Below are positions 1 to 9,845 of a stretch of 64,000 nt of DNA, in pieces. A program made the position numbers and the translations under genes. How positions within the stretch are numbered: the first letter of the stretch is position 1; the number at the start of each line of letters is the position of its first letter. Below the pieces are notes generated by a model that saw only the letters and a list, made by a program, of their open reading frames with translations, was not told the origin of the DNA and did not search any database. Source of the DNA: an uncultured Oxalobacteraceae bacterium (GTDB lineage: Bacteria > Pseudomonadota > Gammaproteobacteria > Burkholderiales > Burkholderiaceae_D); NCBI GenBank assembly GCA_903893945.1, contig CAITOF010000005.1, forward strand, positions 1 through 64,000, in the 5' to 3' direction.

Positions 1-730
1 AAAAATAAACCGGTTGTCCCAGCATGCCGGCTTCGGCTTCAATACCACCAACGCCCCAGCCGACCACGCCGATGCCGTTAATCATGGTGGTGTGTGAATC
101 AGTGCCAACCAGGGTATCCGGATAATAAATGTGACCTTTGGGTGTTTTGTGAACGCCACGCGCCAGGTACTCCAGATTGACCTGATGCACGATGCCAAAA
201 CCGGGCGGCACGACACCAAATGTATCGAATGCCTGCATGCCCCATTTCATGAACTGGTACCGCTCATTGTTGCGGGAAAATTCGAGTTTCATGTTCAGAT
301 CAAGCGCATCTTTCTGCCGGAAATAATCGATCTGGACAGAATGGTCAACCACCAGATCAACCGGTACCAGTGGTTCGATATTTTTTGCCTTGATCCCCAT
401 TTTGTCGGCCACGTTGCGCATGGCCGCCAGATCCGCCAGCAAGGGCACGCCGGTAAAGTCCTGCAGGACAACCCGTGCCACGACAAACGGAATTTCGTCG
501 TTTCGTTCCGCGGTGGCGCCCCAGTTCGCCAATTGCCTGACGTGTTCTTCGGTCACTTTCTTGCCATCACAGTTGCGCAATACCGATTCCAGAACGATTC
601 TGATTGATACCGGCAAGCGCGAGATCTTTTTGCCCAGTTTCTTTTCCAGTGCCGGCAGTGAGTAGAACTGTCCTTTTTTTCCGGCAGCGACGGTAAATTC
701 CTTCAGAGTATTAAATGCGTCCTGGCTCAT
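1..730 (-). CDS. acnA: Aconitate hydratase AcnA, N-terminal part (cut by window edge)
   Basis: Aconitase interconverts citrate and isocitrate in the cytoplasmic TCA cycle with a [4Fe-4S] cluster. Only the first 243 or so codons lie in the window. Reading the minus strand from the ATG at 730 gives [18 protein letters not shown] and later [29 protein letters not shown] and [21 protein letters not shown], the typical N-terminal motifs of the AcnA/IRP family. The three cluster cysteines would lie further on and cannot be checked. A good ribosome site (AAAAGGAA) precedes the ATG. It is the last visible gene of a minus-strand set mdh, CoA-lyase, small exported protein, acnA, a grouping familiar from Burkholderiales. 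Confidence 0.95.
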   Translation of the reverse strand, partial: MSQDAFNTLKEFTVAAGKKGQFYSLPALEKKLGKKISRLPVSIRIVLESVLRNCDGKKVTEEHVRQLANWGATAERNDEIPFVVARVVLQDFTGVPLLADLAAMRNVADKMGIKAKNIEPLVPVDLVVDHSVQIDYFRQKDALDLNMKLEFSRNNERYQFMKWGMQAFDTFGVVPPGFGIVHQVNLEYLARGVHKTPKGHIYYPDTLVGTDSHTTMINGIGVVGWGVGGIEAEAGMLGQPVYF

Positions 731-839
731 AATGGTTCCTTTTGATATTTAAAAATGGTATGGATGTTGATTTGATACGCGTTGTTCCGTTTATTTATGT
801 CGATTTCCTGTTTCGCTCATTCAGATGACAGTCTGATCG

Positions 840-1259
840 TTATTGACCGCCGGTTTTGCACTCGTTTGCCAGTTGTTGACCATGACGCGAGTCGAGCAAC
901 ATGCCTTTGGTCGGTATGCCTATCCAGACCAGTCCTGTTTTTTTGTTTTCAAACCGGTTTGCGCCTGTGCTGGTTTCGATGCGACGCAGGCGATATAACC
1001 GGTTTTTCCAGCGCATGGCAATATGCTGGTTGTCGTCGGCGTTGGTGTAAATGGTCAACGTGTCGTTCATCTCGCATTTGTACTCATAGGTCGCGCTTTC
1101 CCTGATGTCGGGAATCATGTCATCCTCGTCCGTTGAAGTCGCATTACCTGACACGTTTTTGGGCGCGGCTGAACTGGTTGCACTGGTTTGTGCCATCGAA
1201 TTCTGGGTGGCCAGCAGTGCTGCCAGGCTCAGTACACAGCAGGGGATAAAAAATTTCAC
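840..1259 (-). CDS. Small exported protein resembling MliC lysozyme inhibitors
   Basis: This protein of about 139 residues starts with a likely signal peptide (KFFIPCCVLSLAALLA, then a candidate cleavage after SMAQ). I place the start at the GTG at 1259 because GGAGAT lies just upstream. A longer reading from 1286 would overlap the upstream lyase gene and lacks this signal. The mature part has a low-complexity Ala/Ser/Thr stretch and then a compact domain beginning YEYKCEMNDTLTIYTN, with a second cysteine near the C-terminus (ANECKTGG) and a Lys-Gly (PTKGM) near a late Trp. The pattern Y-x-C ... G-A ... W ... KG ... C resembles the MliC/PliC fold (inhibitors of c-type lysozyme). I infer that kinship from motifs only. 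It sits between the CitE-like lyase and acnA but need not act in the TCA cycle. Confidence 0.65.
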   Translation of the reverse strand: MKFFIPCCVLSLAALLATQNSMAQTSATSSAAPKNVSGNATSTDEDDMIPDIRESATYEYKCEMNDTLTIYTNADDNQHIAMRWKNRLYRLRRIETSTGANRFENKKTGLVWIGIPTKGMLLDSRHGQQLANECKTGGQ

Positions 1260-1272
1260 AACGATCTCCAGT

Positions 1273-2256
1273 TCAAACCAGTTCAAGTGCTGCTTCGGTT
1301 AATGTCAGGCCGTTTGTTTTGGCACGCTTTAATATCATCCAGTAGTAGCGGTAACTGGCCCGGTCGTGCAGGCGACCGTGCAACTGGATCGGTCCCCACT
1401 TTGCCTCCCTGGCTGCCGACAATATGGCGACGGCTTCCTGAAGTTCGGAATTGCGCGGGCTGAACGCCTTGATAATCGGCTTTATCTGGTCCGGATGTAT
1501 GCTCCACATGCGATTGTACCCGCATTCACCGTAGGCCCTCTGCGCATCGTTGGCGACTATCGACGTATCCTTGAATTCGGTGGTGACATTATGCGACGCA
1601 ACTTTACCGAAAAGCTGGCATGCCGCTGCGATTTCACATTTGGCACGCATGACCAGCGGGTGGGTAAACTGGCCGGGCGTGCGCATGGCGGTAGCGGGTA
1701 TCGCGCCATAATGGGCTGATACAAAATCCATGATGCCAAATGACAGGCATTCGACCTGTTTTAACGCGGCGATCTGTTTCACGTCGGCCAGTGCGCCGTG
1801 TGTTTCTATCAGTACATGGACAGGGAGCGCAGGCAAGCCTGAAAAATCGCGTTGCAGTGCAATCGTTTTAATCGCCGCCTGCAGTTCCGCGACGCTGTTT
1901 ATTTTCGGCAGCACCACATACGCCAGTTTGCGGCTGCTGCAGATGATGTTAACGTCTTGTGCAAAGCAGGGGCTGTTTGCCGGGTGGATGCGGGCGCCGA
2001 TACGACCAAATTTATTATCGGGGCTGTCTATCAGTTCAGCAACCAGTTTTGCGTGCGCTGCTTCGTTTCCATAAGCAGCGCCATCTTCGCAGTCAAAGGT
2101 GATATCGAAAGGTGTGTTGGTGGCCGCCATGGATTCCTGCTGCAGAACCATGGACTTGCGCATCAGCTTTTCTGAGCCGGCGTAATGGTCGCACACAGGC
2201 AGTGCCACCGGTAAAAGATCGTCTTGGAATAATACGTTAGATGGATGTGTCATCAT
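1273..2256 (-). CDS. HpcH/HpaI aldolase family CoA-ester lyase (CitE/malyl-CoA lyase-like)
   Basis: The protein belongs to the CitE-like superfamily of Mg-dependent lyases that split acyl-CoA esters such as malyl-CoA, beta-methylmalyl-CoA or citramalyl-CoA. Visible family marks are VCDHYAGSEKLMRKSM near the N-terminus, the metal-binding region FDCEDGAAYGNE, GARIHP, VLPKINSV, VLIETHGAL and FGIMDFVSAHYGAIP. I chose the ATG at 2256 (MMTHPSNVLF) because homologues begin this way. An upstream GTG at 2292 adds 12 residues with no family resemblance. The gene follows mdh and precedes acnA on the same strand, so a role near malate or acyl-CoA metabolism is plausible, but the substrate cannot be read from sequence. 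About 327 residues, normal for the family. Confidence 0.88.
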   Translation of the reverse strand: MMTHPSNVLFQDDLLPVALPVCDHYAGSEKLMRKSMVLQQESMAATNTPFDITFDCEDGAAYGNEAAHAKLVAELIDSPDNKFGRIGARIHPANSPCFAQDVNIICSSRKLAYVVLPKINSVAELQAAIKTIALQRDFSGLPALPVHVLIETHGALADVKQIAALKQVECLSFGIMDFVSAHYGAIPATAMRTPGQFTHPLVMRAKCEIAAACQLFGKVASHNVTTEFKDTSIVANDAQRAYGECGYNRMWSIHPDQIKPIIKAFSPRNSELQEAVAILSAAREAKWGPIQLHGRLHDRASYRYYWMILKRAKTNGLTLTEAALELV

Positions 2257-2388
2257 GGGTATATTTAGACTATCCGGGCAGTTTCGATGCACGTCTCTGC
2301 CCGGACGGCAGTGCAGCAGTTAAATGGTGATCAGCAAAGGATGCCGCAGTGCCCCGCCATTCGCTAATCACGTTTCAGATCCGTCAGA

Positions 2389-3378
2389 TTATCCGACCAG
2401 ATGTTTCACACCTTCGCGCTCTTCGGACAGTTCTTTCAATGTCACATTGATACGTTCCTGTGAGAACGCGTCTATGGCCAGGCCCTGTACGATCTGGTAT
2501 TCGCCGTTGGCGGTGGTGACCGGAAATCCGAACATGGTGCCTTCGGGGATGCCATACGAGCCGTCCGAGACTATGCCCATGGTGGTCCACTTGCCGTTGG
2601 TGCCCAGTACCCAGTCACGGACGTGATCGATGGCCGCGTTGGCGGCCGATGCGGCCGAGGACAATCCGCGTGCATCGATGATGGCAGCGCCGCGTTTGCC
2701 GACGGTCGGCAGGAATACGTCCTTGTTCCAGGCGTCGTCATTAATCAGATCCTTGACTGCTTTTCCGCCGGCTGTTGCAAACCGGTAGTCGGCATACATG
2801 GTTGGCGAGTGATTGCCCCATACACACAATTTTTCGATCTCGGCGACAGGCTTGCCTATCTTGGCAGCTACCTGGGACAGCGCCCGGTTATGGTCCAGGC
2901 GCATCATGCAGGTGAAGTTTTTTGCCGGCAGGTTGGGTGCAGAACGCATCGCGATATAGGCATTGGTATTGGCCGGATTGCCGACCACCAGCACTTTGAC
3001 GGTGCGTTTGGCCACAGCATCCAGCGCTTTACCCTGCACGGTAAAAATCTGTGCATTGGCTTCAAGCAGATCTTTGCGTTCCATGCCGGGACCGCGTGGC
3101 CGCGCGCCGACCAGCAGGGCGACGTCAATATCCTTGAATGCCGTCAGCGGGTCGCTATGCGCGGTCATTCCGGCCAGCAGGGGAAACGCACAGTCATCAA
3201 TTTCCATCATGACGCCTTTCAGCGCTTTTTGGGCTTTTTCGTCCGCGATTTCAAGTAATTGCAGGATGACCGGTTGGTCTTTTCCAAGCATGTCGCCGTT
3301 GGCAATCCGAAACAGCAGGGCATAGCCAATTTGTCCGGCAGCGCCGCTAACCGCTACGCGCATAGGTGCTTTAGTCAT
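2389..3378 (-). CDS. mdh: NAD-dependent malate dehydrogenase
   Basis: Malate dehydrogenase oxidises malate to oxaloacetate with NAD+ in the TCA cycle. The 329-residue protein starts [21 protein letters not shown] (Rossmann glycine motif), has the substrate loop arginines in [26 protein letters not shown] for nucleotide binding, [12 protein letters not shown], and the catalytic histidine in [12 protein letters not shown]. This is the cytosolic-type MDH common in Burkholderiales and not the shorter enterobacterial form. It is the first gene of the minus-strand group with the lyase and acnA, divergent from the GntR gene. The 330-base gap between them can hold promoters for both directions. The end of the gene is clean and no frameshift is seen. 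Confidence 0.97.
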   Translation of the reverse strand: MTKAPMRVAVSGAAGQIGYALLFRIANGDMLGKDQPVILQLLEIADEKAQKALKGVMMEIDDCAFPLLAGMTAHSDPLTAFKDIDVALLVGARPRGPGMERKDLLEANAQIFTVQGKALDAVAKRTVKVLVVGNPANTNAYIAMRSAPNLPAKNFTCMMRLDHNRALSQVAAKIGKPVAEIEKLCVWGNHSPTMYADYRFATAGGKAVKDLINDDAWNKDVFLPTVGKRGAAIIDARGLSSAASAANAAIDHVRDWVLGTNGKWTTMGIVSDGSYGIPEGTMFGFPVTTANGEYQIVQGLAIDAFSQERINVTLKELSEEREGVKHLVG

Positions 3379-3631
3379 AATCTAGCTCCAAGGTAATGAA
3401 AAAAAACAGGTTGAAATTGCCTGAAAGGGTCAACTGAGGCGCATTCTACACATCGTTAGCTTTATCGTAACGAAAAAATTCAATAATTATCATCAACGGC
3501 CCGGTTTGATGAATATAGATCCACTTTATGTCAGTGGAATGAACATTGCCACCTGAAATTGATTCATGGGGCCTGAAAAAGTACCGGTCCGGCCATCTTC
3601 CAAGGGGCGAGTTTAGGCCGTCACGGCGTGC

Positions 3632-3663
3632 CTGTCAATATATATCTTATATCTTATATAAGA
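3632..3663 (+). promoter_or_regulatory. Candidate promoter with overlapping palindromic operator upstream of the GntR gene
   Basis: The 330-base gap 3379-3708 between mdh and the GntR gene is A+T-rich and carries no gene. In it, CTGTCA (3632-3637) lies 17 bases before TATATA (3655-3660), a weak sigma-70 arrangement. The -10 is buried in a perfect 12-base palindrome, TCTTATATAAGA (3652-3663), preceded by a partial direct repeat of its left arm. A symmetric site over the -10 just ahead of a DNA-binding regulator gene is the usual layout of autorepression. Which protein binds here is inference. I did not find a second good copy of the palindrome before sdhC or mdh. Confidence 0.4.
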
Positions 3664-3708
3664 CATGTTTTTTTGACGTTTTACTCTGGACGCAGCAGGG
3701 GTTTTGTG

Positions 3709-4545
3709 GTGAAATCGCGATCTATGAATCCTGACATTCCAACTTCAACGACAACTGAACCGGTTAATCCACCTTCATCGAGTTTGGCTGACATGGGGGC
3801 GGCAACGTCGTTACAGTCGAATCAGCTTGCGCCCACCTTCAGCCCTTTATACCAGCAGATCAAATTGCTGATTACCCAGAGCCTGCAGTCCGGCGAGTGG
3901 AAGCCGGGTGAACTTATTCCAAGTGAAATTGAGCTGGCGGTACGATTCAAGGTTAGCCAGGGAACCGTGCGCAAGGCGATTGATGAGCTGTCCGCAGAAA
4001 ATGTCGTGGTCAGACGGCAGGGAAAGGGCACGTTTGTCGCCACGCACCATGAAGCCCGCTCCCAGTTCCGATTTCTGCGCCTGAAACCCGATCAGGGTGA
4101 CCAGCAGTATCCCACCAGCCGGTTTATTGAAGTCAGGCGCATCCGGGCGCCCAGTGAGATCTCCCGGCTGCTGGATATCAAGACCGGCGATTCAGTCATT
4201 TTTATCCGGCGCGTGCAATCTTTTGATAATGTGCCAACTATTCTGGAAGAACTCTGGCTGCCCGGTGCGATTTTTAAAGGTTTGACCGCTGAATTGCTGA
4301 ATGACTACAAGGGCCCGATGTATGCCTTGTTTGAAACCGAATTTGGCACTCACATGATTCGGGCCTCGGAACAGCTGCGAGCCGTATCCGCCGATCCTGT
4401 TTCTGCCGACCTGCTGAAAATAGATTTGGGCACACCTCTTTTAAATGTTGAACGAGTTTCCTACACTTACGGGGATAAGCCTGTAGAGTATCGCCGCGGA
4501 CTCTATTTGACGTCCTCGCACCATTATCAGAATGAGCTGAGTTGA
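3709..4545 (+). CDS. GntR-family (HutC/UTRA type) transcriptional regulator
   Basis: The roughly 278-residue regulator has an N-terminal winged helix (PLYQQIKLLITQSLQSGEWK, ELAVRFKVSQGTVRKAIDEL, VVRRQGKGTFVA) and a C-terminal UTRA effector-binding domain (PTILEELWLPGAIFKGL, PVEYRRGLYLTSSHHYQ). I chose the GTG at 3709 because AGGGG lies seven bases upstream. ATG at 3724 is the alternative and would remove only five residues. Residues 1 to about 40 are a disordered Thr/Ser-rich leader, longer than usual for GntR proteins. It stands between the divergent mdh and the downstream sdhCDAB genes, so control of TCA genes in response to a small acid is likely. Both effector and targets are inferred. 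Confidence 0.9.
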   Translation: MKSRSMNPDIPTSTTTEPVNPPSSSLADMGAATSLQSNQLAPTFSPLYQQIKLLITQSLQSGEWKPGELIPSEIELAVRFKVSQGTVRKAIDELSAENVVVRRQGKGTFVATHHEARSQFRFLRLKPDQGDQQYPTSRFIEVRRIRAPSEISRLLDIKTGDSVIFIRRVQSFDNVPTILEELWLPGAIFKGLTAELLNDYKGPMYALFETEFGTHMIRASEQLRAVSADPVSADLLKIDLGTPLLNVERVSYTYGDKPVEYRRGLYLTSSHHYQNELS

Positions 4546-4548
4546 AGT

Positions 4549-4557
4549 TGGTATAAT
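4549..4557 (+). promoter_or_regulatory. Extended -10 promoter element before sdhC
   Basis: TGGTATAAT (TGn plus a perfect TATAAT at 4552-4557) begins four bases after the GntR stop codon and about 135 bases ahead of sdhC. No good -35 is found at 16-18 bases, which fits an extended -10 promoter. The remaining leader up to sdhC is A+T-rich and contains no other clear site apart from the AAAGGAG ribosome site near 4678-4684. Start-site mapping has not been done, so the assignment to the sdh operon is inference. Confidence 0.5.
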
Positions 4558-4692
4558 AGTAAAACATTCAAGACGTAAATTTTCGGATGGCAAGATTAAT
4601 TTTGCAATATTTTTAAATAAGCCTTGGTGCGTCGCACAAAATAGATGAAAATTACGCGCCTGTGAAAAATTTAAATAAAAGGAGTAGTTGTT

Positions 4693-5094
4693 ATGCCTGA
4701 AGCCAAGCGGCAGGAGTTCCGTAACATCCATGTGACTGAACTGGCCAATTATCGCTTACCCCTGGCAGGATTCGTTTCCATCTTGCACCGCATCAGCGGA
4801 TTACTGATGTTTCTGCTTTTACCTTTCATACTTTACCTGCTGGACAACAGCCTGACGTCCGAAGACACCTTTGCGTATTTCAAAGGCCTTACCCATTCCC
4901 CCCTGGTCAAATTGATTATCCTGGCGCTGTCGTGGGCTTATCTGCATCATTTCTGTGCCGGTATCCGTCATTTGCTGATGGATGTGCATGTCGCTCTTGA
5001 CAAGCAGTCGGCAGCGAAGTCGGCGGCGGGTGTGTTTCTGGTCAGCGTTCCTTTGGCACTGCTGGTTGGATTGAAGTTATTCGGAGTATTTTAA
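4693..5094 (+). CDS. sdhC: Succinate dehydrogenase cytochrome b556 subunit
   Basis: SdhC is one of two membrane anchors of complex II and helps bind heme b and ubiquinone. The 133-residue protein has the family signature RPLSP-like start region (NYRLPLAGFVSILHRISG) with the quinone-site Ser and Arg, three hydrophobic helices (about residues 30-50, 70-90 and 108-130), and the heme-ligand region YLHHFCAGIRHLLMDVH. A good ribosome site (AAAGGAG) precedes the ATG. Its stop abuts the start of sdhD, as expected for tightly coupled subunits. It is the first gene of the sdhCDAB-sdhE-gltA group. Confidence 0.96.
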   Translation: MPEAKRQEFRNIHVTELANYRLPLAGFVSILHRISGLLMFLLLPFILYLLDNSLTSEDTFAYFKGLTHSPLVKLIILALSWAYLHHFCAGIRHLLMDVHVALDKQSAAKSAAGVFLVSVPLALLVGLKLFGVF

Positions 5095-5460
5095 ATGGCT
5101 GACACTAATATCGGACCCAAGCGCCTTGTCGTTGGTGCGCACTATGGCTTGCGTGACTGGCTGGCACAACGTGCCACCGCCACCATAATGGCGATTTATA
5201 CCGTCATCCTGCTGGTTAATTTTTTCCGGGCAAGCGAATTCAGCTATGTCGGGTGGGCTGGCATGTTTGCAGAACAATGGTTCAAACTGGCGACCTTCGT
5301 GGTGCTGCTCGCCCTGTTCTATCACGCCTGGGTCGGCGTGCGTGACATCTGGATGGATTATGTGAAATCCGTCGCCCTGCGATTATTTCTGCATGCCGTC
5401 ACTGTCATATGGCTGGCGGGATGTCTTGGGTGGGCAATTCAAATTTTGTGGAGAGTGTAA
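5095..5460 (+). CDS. sdhD: Succinate dehydrogenase membrane anchor subunit SdhD
   Basis: SdhD is the second hydrophobic anchor of complex II in the inner membrane. The 121-residue protein has three membrane helices and the conserved segment [18 protein letters not shown], where the His is the expected heme ligand and the Asp belongs to the quinone pocket. It begins directly after the sdhC stop and ends two bases before the GTG start of sdhA, so translation is probably coupled through the three genes. Length is normal for beta- and gammaproteobacterial SdhD. Confidence 0.95.
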   Translation: MADTNIGPKRLVVGAHYGLRDWLAQRATATIMAIYTVILLVNFFRASEFSYVGWAGMFAEQWFKLATFVVLLALFYHAWVGVRDIWMDYVKSVALRLFLHAVTVIWLAGCLGWAIQILWRV

Positions 5461-5462
5461 TC

Positions 5463-7265
5463 GTGGCTGACGTCAATTCAAATTCTAAAATACCCGCCAA
5501 GCCCTCGATCCCGACACGCCGGTTTGATGCCGTTATTGTTGGTGCGGGTGGCTCCGGCATGCGCGCATCACTGCAATTGGCCGAGGCTGGATTAAATGTT
5601 GCCGTGCTGTCGAAAGTGTTTCCAACCCGCTCGCATACGGTTGCCGCGCAGGGCGGTATCGGTGCGTCACTGGGTAACATGTCGGAAGATAACTGGTACT
5701 GGCATATGTTTGATACGGTCAAAGGGTCAGACTATCTGGGCGACCAGGATGCGATTGAATTCATGTGTCGTGAGGCGCCCAAGGTTGTCTACGAACTGGA
5801 ACATTTCGGCATGCCGTTTGACCGCAACGCCGACGGTACCATTTACCAGCGCCCGTTTGGCGGACATACGGCCAATTTTGGCGAAAAGCCGGTACAGCGT
5901 GCCTGTGCAGCGGCCGACCGTACCGGGCACGCGTTACTGCACACGCTTTACCAGCGCAATGTGAACGCCCGTACCCAGTTTTTTGTGGAATGGATGGCTC
6001 TGGATATTATCCGTGATGACGATGGCGATGTATTGGGCGTTGTCGCGCTCGAGATGGAAACCGGCGAACTCATGATACTCGAAGGTAAAACCACCATTTT
6101 CGCAACGGGTGGAGCAGGGCGGATTTTTGCGGCGTCGACCAATGCTTTCATCAATACGGGTGATGGCCTCGGTATGGCGGCGCGTGCCGGTTTGCCGCTC
6201 GAAGATATGGAATTCTGGCAGTTCCATCCGACCGGCGTGGCCGGCGCAGGTGTGCTGATTACTGAAGGTGTCCGCGGTGAAGGTGGTATTCTGGTGAACT
6301 CCGAAGGCGAACGGTTCATGGAACGGTATGCGCCGACCCTGAAGGATCTGGCGCCGCGTGATTTTGTATCGCGGTCGATGGATCAGGAGATTAAGGAAGG
6401 GCGCGGCTGTGGTCCCAATAAAGATCACGTCATGCTGGACCTGCGACATATCGGTGCAGAGACCATCGAAAAACGCCTGCCATCGATACTTGAGATCGCG
6501 CATAAATTTGCCAATGTCGATGCTACCAAGGAACCGATACCGGTTGTGCCGACCATCCATTACCAGATGGGTGGTATTCCCACCAATATTCATGGCCAGG
6601 TGGTTGCTCCGAAGGACGGTAACCCGAATTCGGTGGTCAACGGGATGTATGCGATCGGCGAATGTGCCTGCGTTTCTGTGCATGGCGCAAACCGCCTGGG
6701 CACCAATTCGCTGCTTGACCTGGTCGTGTTTGGGCGCGCGGCAGGTAATCACGTCATTGCCTCTGACCTGAAATCCAGGGAACATAAACCATTACCGGCA
6801 AATGCCGCAGACAGGTCGCTGGTCCGACTGAATGCACTGGAAACCAGTTCGGGTACGGAAAAAGTGCAGGATGTGGCCAACGCGATTCGTGCGACGATGC
6901 AGCGTTACTGCGGTGTTTTCCGCACCGACGAATTGCTGCAGCAGGGTTACAAGGAAATCATGGACCTGGCTGAACGTTGCAAGCATGTCTCGTTCAAGGA
7001 TAAATCCAAAGTATTCAACACGGCCCGTGTTGAGGCACTGGAGCTGGATAATCTGATTGAAACGGCGAAAGCGACCATCACGTCGGCAGCGGCGCGCAAG
7101 GAATCACGCGGCGCGCATGCGCATCGCGATTTCTCGCATCGTGACGATGAAAACTGGATGAAACACACGCTCTGGTATTCAGAAGGCAACCGACTGGACT
7201 ACAAACCGGTCCAGACCAAACCTCTGACCGTGGATACATTCAAACCGAAGCCACGCACATTTTAA
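5463..7265 (+). CDS. sdhA: Succinate dehydrogenase flavoprotein subunit
   Basis: SdhA oxidises succinate to fumarate and passes electrons to FAD. I take the GTG at 5463 as start (600 residues), because it follows the sdhD stop with GGAG upstream, whereas the longer reading from 5409 lies inside sdhD. Seen are the FAD-binding glycine motif [15 protein letters not shown] (about residues 22-36), the histidine that carries covalent FAD in [14 protein letters not shown] (about residue 58), the substrate region [16 protein letters not shown], and [19 protein letters not shown] with the active-site Arg region. The C-terminal end [16 protein letters not shown] is typical. No defects are seen. Confidence 0.97.
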   Translation: MADVNSNSKIPAKPSIPTRRFDAVIVGAGGSGMRASLQLAEAGLNVAVLSKVFPTRSHTVAAQGGIGASLGNMSEDNWYWHMFDTVKGSDYLGDQDAIEFMCREAPKVVYELEHFGMPFDRNADGTIYQRPFGGHTANFGEKPVQRACAAADRTGHALLHTLYQRNVNARTQFFVEWMALDIIRDDDGDVLGVVALEMETGELMILEGKTTIFATGGAGRIFAASTNAFINTGDGLGMAARAGLPLEDMEFWQFHPTGVAGAGVLITEGVRGEGGILVNSEGERFMERYAPTLKDLAPRDFVSRSMDQEIKEGRGCGPNKDHVMLDLRHIGAETIEKRLPSILEIAHKFANVDATKEPIPVVPTIHYQMGGIPTNIHGQVVAPKDGNPNSVVNGMYAIGECACVSVHGANRLGTNSLLDLVVFGRAAGNHVIASDLKSREHKPLPANAADRSLVRLNALETSSGTEKVQDVANAIRATMQRYCGVFRTDELLQQGYKEIMDLAERCKHVSFKDKSKVFNTARVEALELDNLIETAKATITSAAARKESRGAHAHRDFSHRDDENWMKHTLWYSEGNRLDYKPVQTKPLTVDTFKPKPRTF

Positions 7266-7285
7266 AAAATCATCAAAGGGTAACC

Positions 7286-7996
7286 ATGCCAAGAACTTTA
7301 AAATTCAAGATTTACCGCTACGATCCTGACAAGGATGCCAAGCCGTATATGCAGGATCTGACGGTGGAGCTGAAGGACACCGACAAGATGCTGCTGGATG
7401 CGTTGCAGAGAATCAAGTCGGACGTGGATGATTCGTTGTCACTGCGGCGTTCGTGCCGCGAAGGCGTGTGCGGTTCCGATGCGATGAATATCAACGGAAA
7501 AAACGGACTGGCCTGCACGACTAATCTGAACGAGCTCACCGAGCCCATCGTTTTGCGTCCCTTGCCAGGTTTGCCGGTTATCCGTGACCTGATTGTGGAT
7601 ATGACACAGTTCTTCAAGCAATACCATTCCGTGAAGCCTTTCTTGATCAATAATTCCATCGCGCCGGAAAAAGAACGTCTGCAGTCGCCCGCCCAGCGAG
7701 AGGAACTCGATGGCCTGTACGAGTGCATACTGTGCGCCTGCTGCTCGACCTCGTGTCCGTCGTTCTGGTGGAATCCCGATAAATTCGTCGGTCCGGCCGG
7801 ACTGTTGCAGGCCTACCGGTTCATTGCTGATTCGCGTGACGAGGCAACCGGCGAACGTCTGGACAATCTGGAAGACCCGTATCGCCTGTTTCGCTGCCAT
7901 TCCATCATGAATTGCGTCGATGTGTGCCCGAAAGGACTGAATCCGACCAAGGCCATCGGAAAAATCAAAGAGCTGATGGTGCGTCGCACCGTTTAA
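7286..7996 (+). CDS. sdhB: Succinate dehydrogenase iron-sulfur subunit
   Basis: SdhB carries the three Fe-S clusters that link SdhA to the membrane anchors. The 236-residue protein has the [2Fe-2S] cysteines in SCREGVCGSDAMNINGKNGL followed by AC, the [4Fe-4S] motif CILCACCSTSCPSFWW, and the [3Fe-4S]/[4Fe-4S] motif CHSIMNCVDVCPKGLNPTKA. All cluster ligands expected for the family are present. It starts 20 bases after sdhA and is followed within 35 bases by sdhE, so it belongs to the same transcript. Confidence 0.97.
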   Translation: MPRTLKFKIYRYDPDKDAKPYMQDLTVELKDTDKMLLDALQRIKSDVDDSLSLRRSCREGVCGSDAMNINGKNGLACTTNLNELTEPIVLRPLPGLPVIRDLIVDMTQFFKQYHSVKPFLINNSIAPEKERLQSPAQREELDGLYECILCACCSTSCPSFWWNPDKFVGPAGLLQAYRFIADSRDEATGERLDNLEDPYRLFRCHSIMNCVDVCPKGLNPTKAIGKIKELMVRRTV

Positions 7997-8029
7997 TGTG
8001 AATGATCTGACTTTACTTTTTGACTGTTT

Positions 8030-8305
8030 ATGAAAGACGTGCACTACCATCAGTCTGATCCGAAAAAACGCGCCAGATTACGCTGGCGATCCCGGCGCGG
8101 CCTGCTGGAAAACGATCTGATCCTGACACGATTTCTTGATGCAAACGAAGAAAAACTGACGGATGTCGAAGTGGAAGCACTGACAAAACTGCTGGAATTG
8201 TCCGACAACGATTTAATGAGTTTGATGCTGGAAAAGAGTGAGCCCGAAGGTGACCTGGACAGCCCGTCGGTTCACGCCCTGATCCGGAAATTGCGATCTG
8301 CCTGA
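8030..8305 (+). CDS. sdhE: FAD assembly factor SdhE
   Basis: SdhE (YgfY, Sdh5 family) promotes covalent attachment of FAD to SdhA. The 91-residue all-helical protein contains the hallmark RGxxE in RWRSRRGLLENDLILTRF and a conserved acidic stretch (LLELSDNDLMSLML). Its position between sdhB and gltA is the common betaproteobacterial arrangement. Size is normal for the family (80-95 residues). Confidence 0.92.
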   Translation: MKDVHYHQSDPKKRARLRWRSRRGLLENDLILTRFLDANEEKLTDVEVEALTKLLELSDNDLMSLMLEKSEPEGDLDSPSVHALIRKLRSA

Positions 8306-8366
8306 TAATGGGTTTCACCGAATAACTTTTTGATTAACGACTCACCCCTCCCTTGAAGGAAGAGCC

Positions 8367-9668
8367 ATGATTACCTCTGATACTAAAGCGACGTTATCGT
8401 TTTCTGATGGATCCGCGCCGTTGGAAATGCCTATTTATAAAGGGTCGATAGGCCCGGACGTCATTGATATCCGAAAACTATATGCGGCAACCGGCATGTT
8501 TACCTATGACCCGGGTTTTATGTCGACCGCCGCGTGCAATTCGGCCATTACCTACATAGATGGTGACAAAGGCGAGCTGTTATATCGCGGCTACCCAATC
8601 GAGCAACTGGCAGCCAAAGGCGATTTTCTGGAAAGCTGCTATTTATTGCTAAATGGCGAGTTGCCGAACCTGACGCAGAAAAAAGAATTCGATTACCTGG
8701 TGTCACGCCATACGATGGTGCATGAGCAGATGCAGTTCTTTTTCCGCGGCTTCCGTCGTGACGCGCATCCCATGTCGGTACTGGTGGGCACGGTGGGTGC
8801 CCTGGCGTCCTTCTATCATGATTCACTCGATATTAACGACCCGCATCACCGCGAAGTGTCTGCGATACGCCTGATCGCAAAAATGCCGACACTGGTGGCG
8901 ATGGCCTATAAATATTCCGTCGGCCAGCCTTTTGTTTATCCGAAGAATGAATTGTCGTTCAGTGCCAATTTCATGCGCATGATGTTTTCAACGCCCTGTG
9001 AAGATTATCCGGTCAATGATGTGCTGGTGCGCGCGCTGGACCGTATCCTGATTCTGCATGCCGATCACGAACAGAACGCCTCGACATCGACAGTGCGTCT
9101 GGCCGGTTCGTCGGGCGCCAACCCGTTTGCCTGCATCGCGGCGGGTATTGCCTGCCTGTGGGGACCCGCCCACGGCGGCGCAAATGAGGCGGCCCTGTCC
9201 ATGCTGGAAAAAATCGGCAGTGTCGATCATATCCCCGAATTTATCCGACAGGTAAAAGACAAGAATTCCGGCGTGAAGCTGATGGGCTTTGGACATCGTG
9301 TTTACAAGAATTATGATCCGCGTGCCAAATTGATGCGCGAAACCTGCTATGAAGTGCTGGCAGAACTGGGCCTGGCGAATGATCCGCTGTTCAAATTGGC
9401 GATGGCACTGGAAAAAATCGCGCTGGAAGACGAGTATTTCGTGACACGCAAACTGTACCCGAATGTGGACTTCTATTCGGGTATCGTTCAGCGCGCGCTC
9501 GGCATACCGACAGCCCTGTTCACCGGAATTTTCGCGATGGCCCGGACTGTTGGCTGGGTCGCGCAGTGGAAAGAAATGATTTCAGATCCGGAACAGAAAA
9601 TCGGACGTCCACGCCAGTTGTTTATTGGTGAACCGGTCAGGACGGTAAAACCGATCGAAAGTCGATAG
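8367..9668 (+). CDS. gltA: Type II citrate synthase
   Basis: Citrate synthase condenses oxaloacetate and acetyl-CoA, the entry step of the TCA cycle. The 433-residue protein is a hexameric, NADH-sensitive type by length and sequence: N-terminal beta domain ([16 protein letters not shown]-like), [54 protein letters not shown] and [17 protein letters not shown], which contain the catalytic histidines. GGAAGAG precedes the ATG. The gene ends the sdh group and is followed by an intrinsic terminator at 9689-9715, so odhA downstream is probably transcribed separately. Confidence 0.97.
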   Translation: MITSDTKATLSFSDGSAPLEMPIYKGSIGPDVIDIRKLYAATGMFTYDPGFMSTAACNSAITYIDGDKGELLYRGYPIEQLAAKGDFLESCYLLLNGELPNLTQKKEFDYLVSRHTMVHEQMQFFFRGFRRDAHPMSVLVGTVGALASFYHDSLDINDPHHREVSAIRLIAKMPTLVAMAYKYSVGQPFVYPKNELSFSANFMRMMFSTPCEDYPVNDVLVRALDRILILHADHEQNASTSTVRLAGSSGANPFACIAAGIACLWGPAHGGANEAALSMLEKIGSVDHIPEFIRQVKDKNSGVKLMGFGHRVYKNYDPRAKLMRETCYEVLAELGLANDPLFKLAMALEKIALEDEYFVTRKLYPNVDFYSGIVQRALGIPTALFTGIFAMARTVGWVAQWKEMISDPEQKIGRPRQLFIGEPVRTVKPIESR

Positions 9669-9688
9669 ATCAGCATGTGTGACAGCAG

Positions 9689-9715
9689 AGCGGGCAGAAA
9701 TTGCCCGCTTTGTGT
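9689..9715 (+). terminator. Intrinsic terminator after gltA
   Basis: AGCGGGCA (9689-9696) and TGCCCGCT (9702-9709) form a perfect 8-base-pair stem with a five-base loop. It is followed by a T-containing run (TTGTGT). It lies 20 bases after the gltA stop and separates sdhCDAB-sdhE-gltA from odhAB-lpdA. Confidence 0.8.
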
Positions 9716-9845
9716 ATAAAAAACTATGATATGCTTCGTTTTTTTTAAATTAATGGAATAGTCTGGTAATTTGCCGGAATTGGTGTAGAGTTGATAAGAG
9801 CAACTTTTTATCTGCTTTGCTGACGAACAAGACTGGACCTTAAGC

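Noticed and set aside
3546-3734. 62-codon plus-strand frame upstream of the GntR gene
   Set aside because: Overlaps the GntR start in another frame and lies across the promoter/palindrome; no coding features.
5934-6785. Long 283-codon minus-strand frame opposite sdhA
   Set aside because: Antisense shadow of sdhA; no ribosome site or family match.
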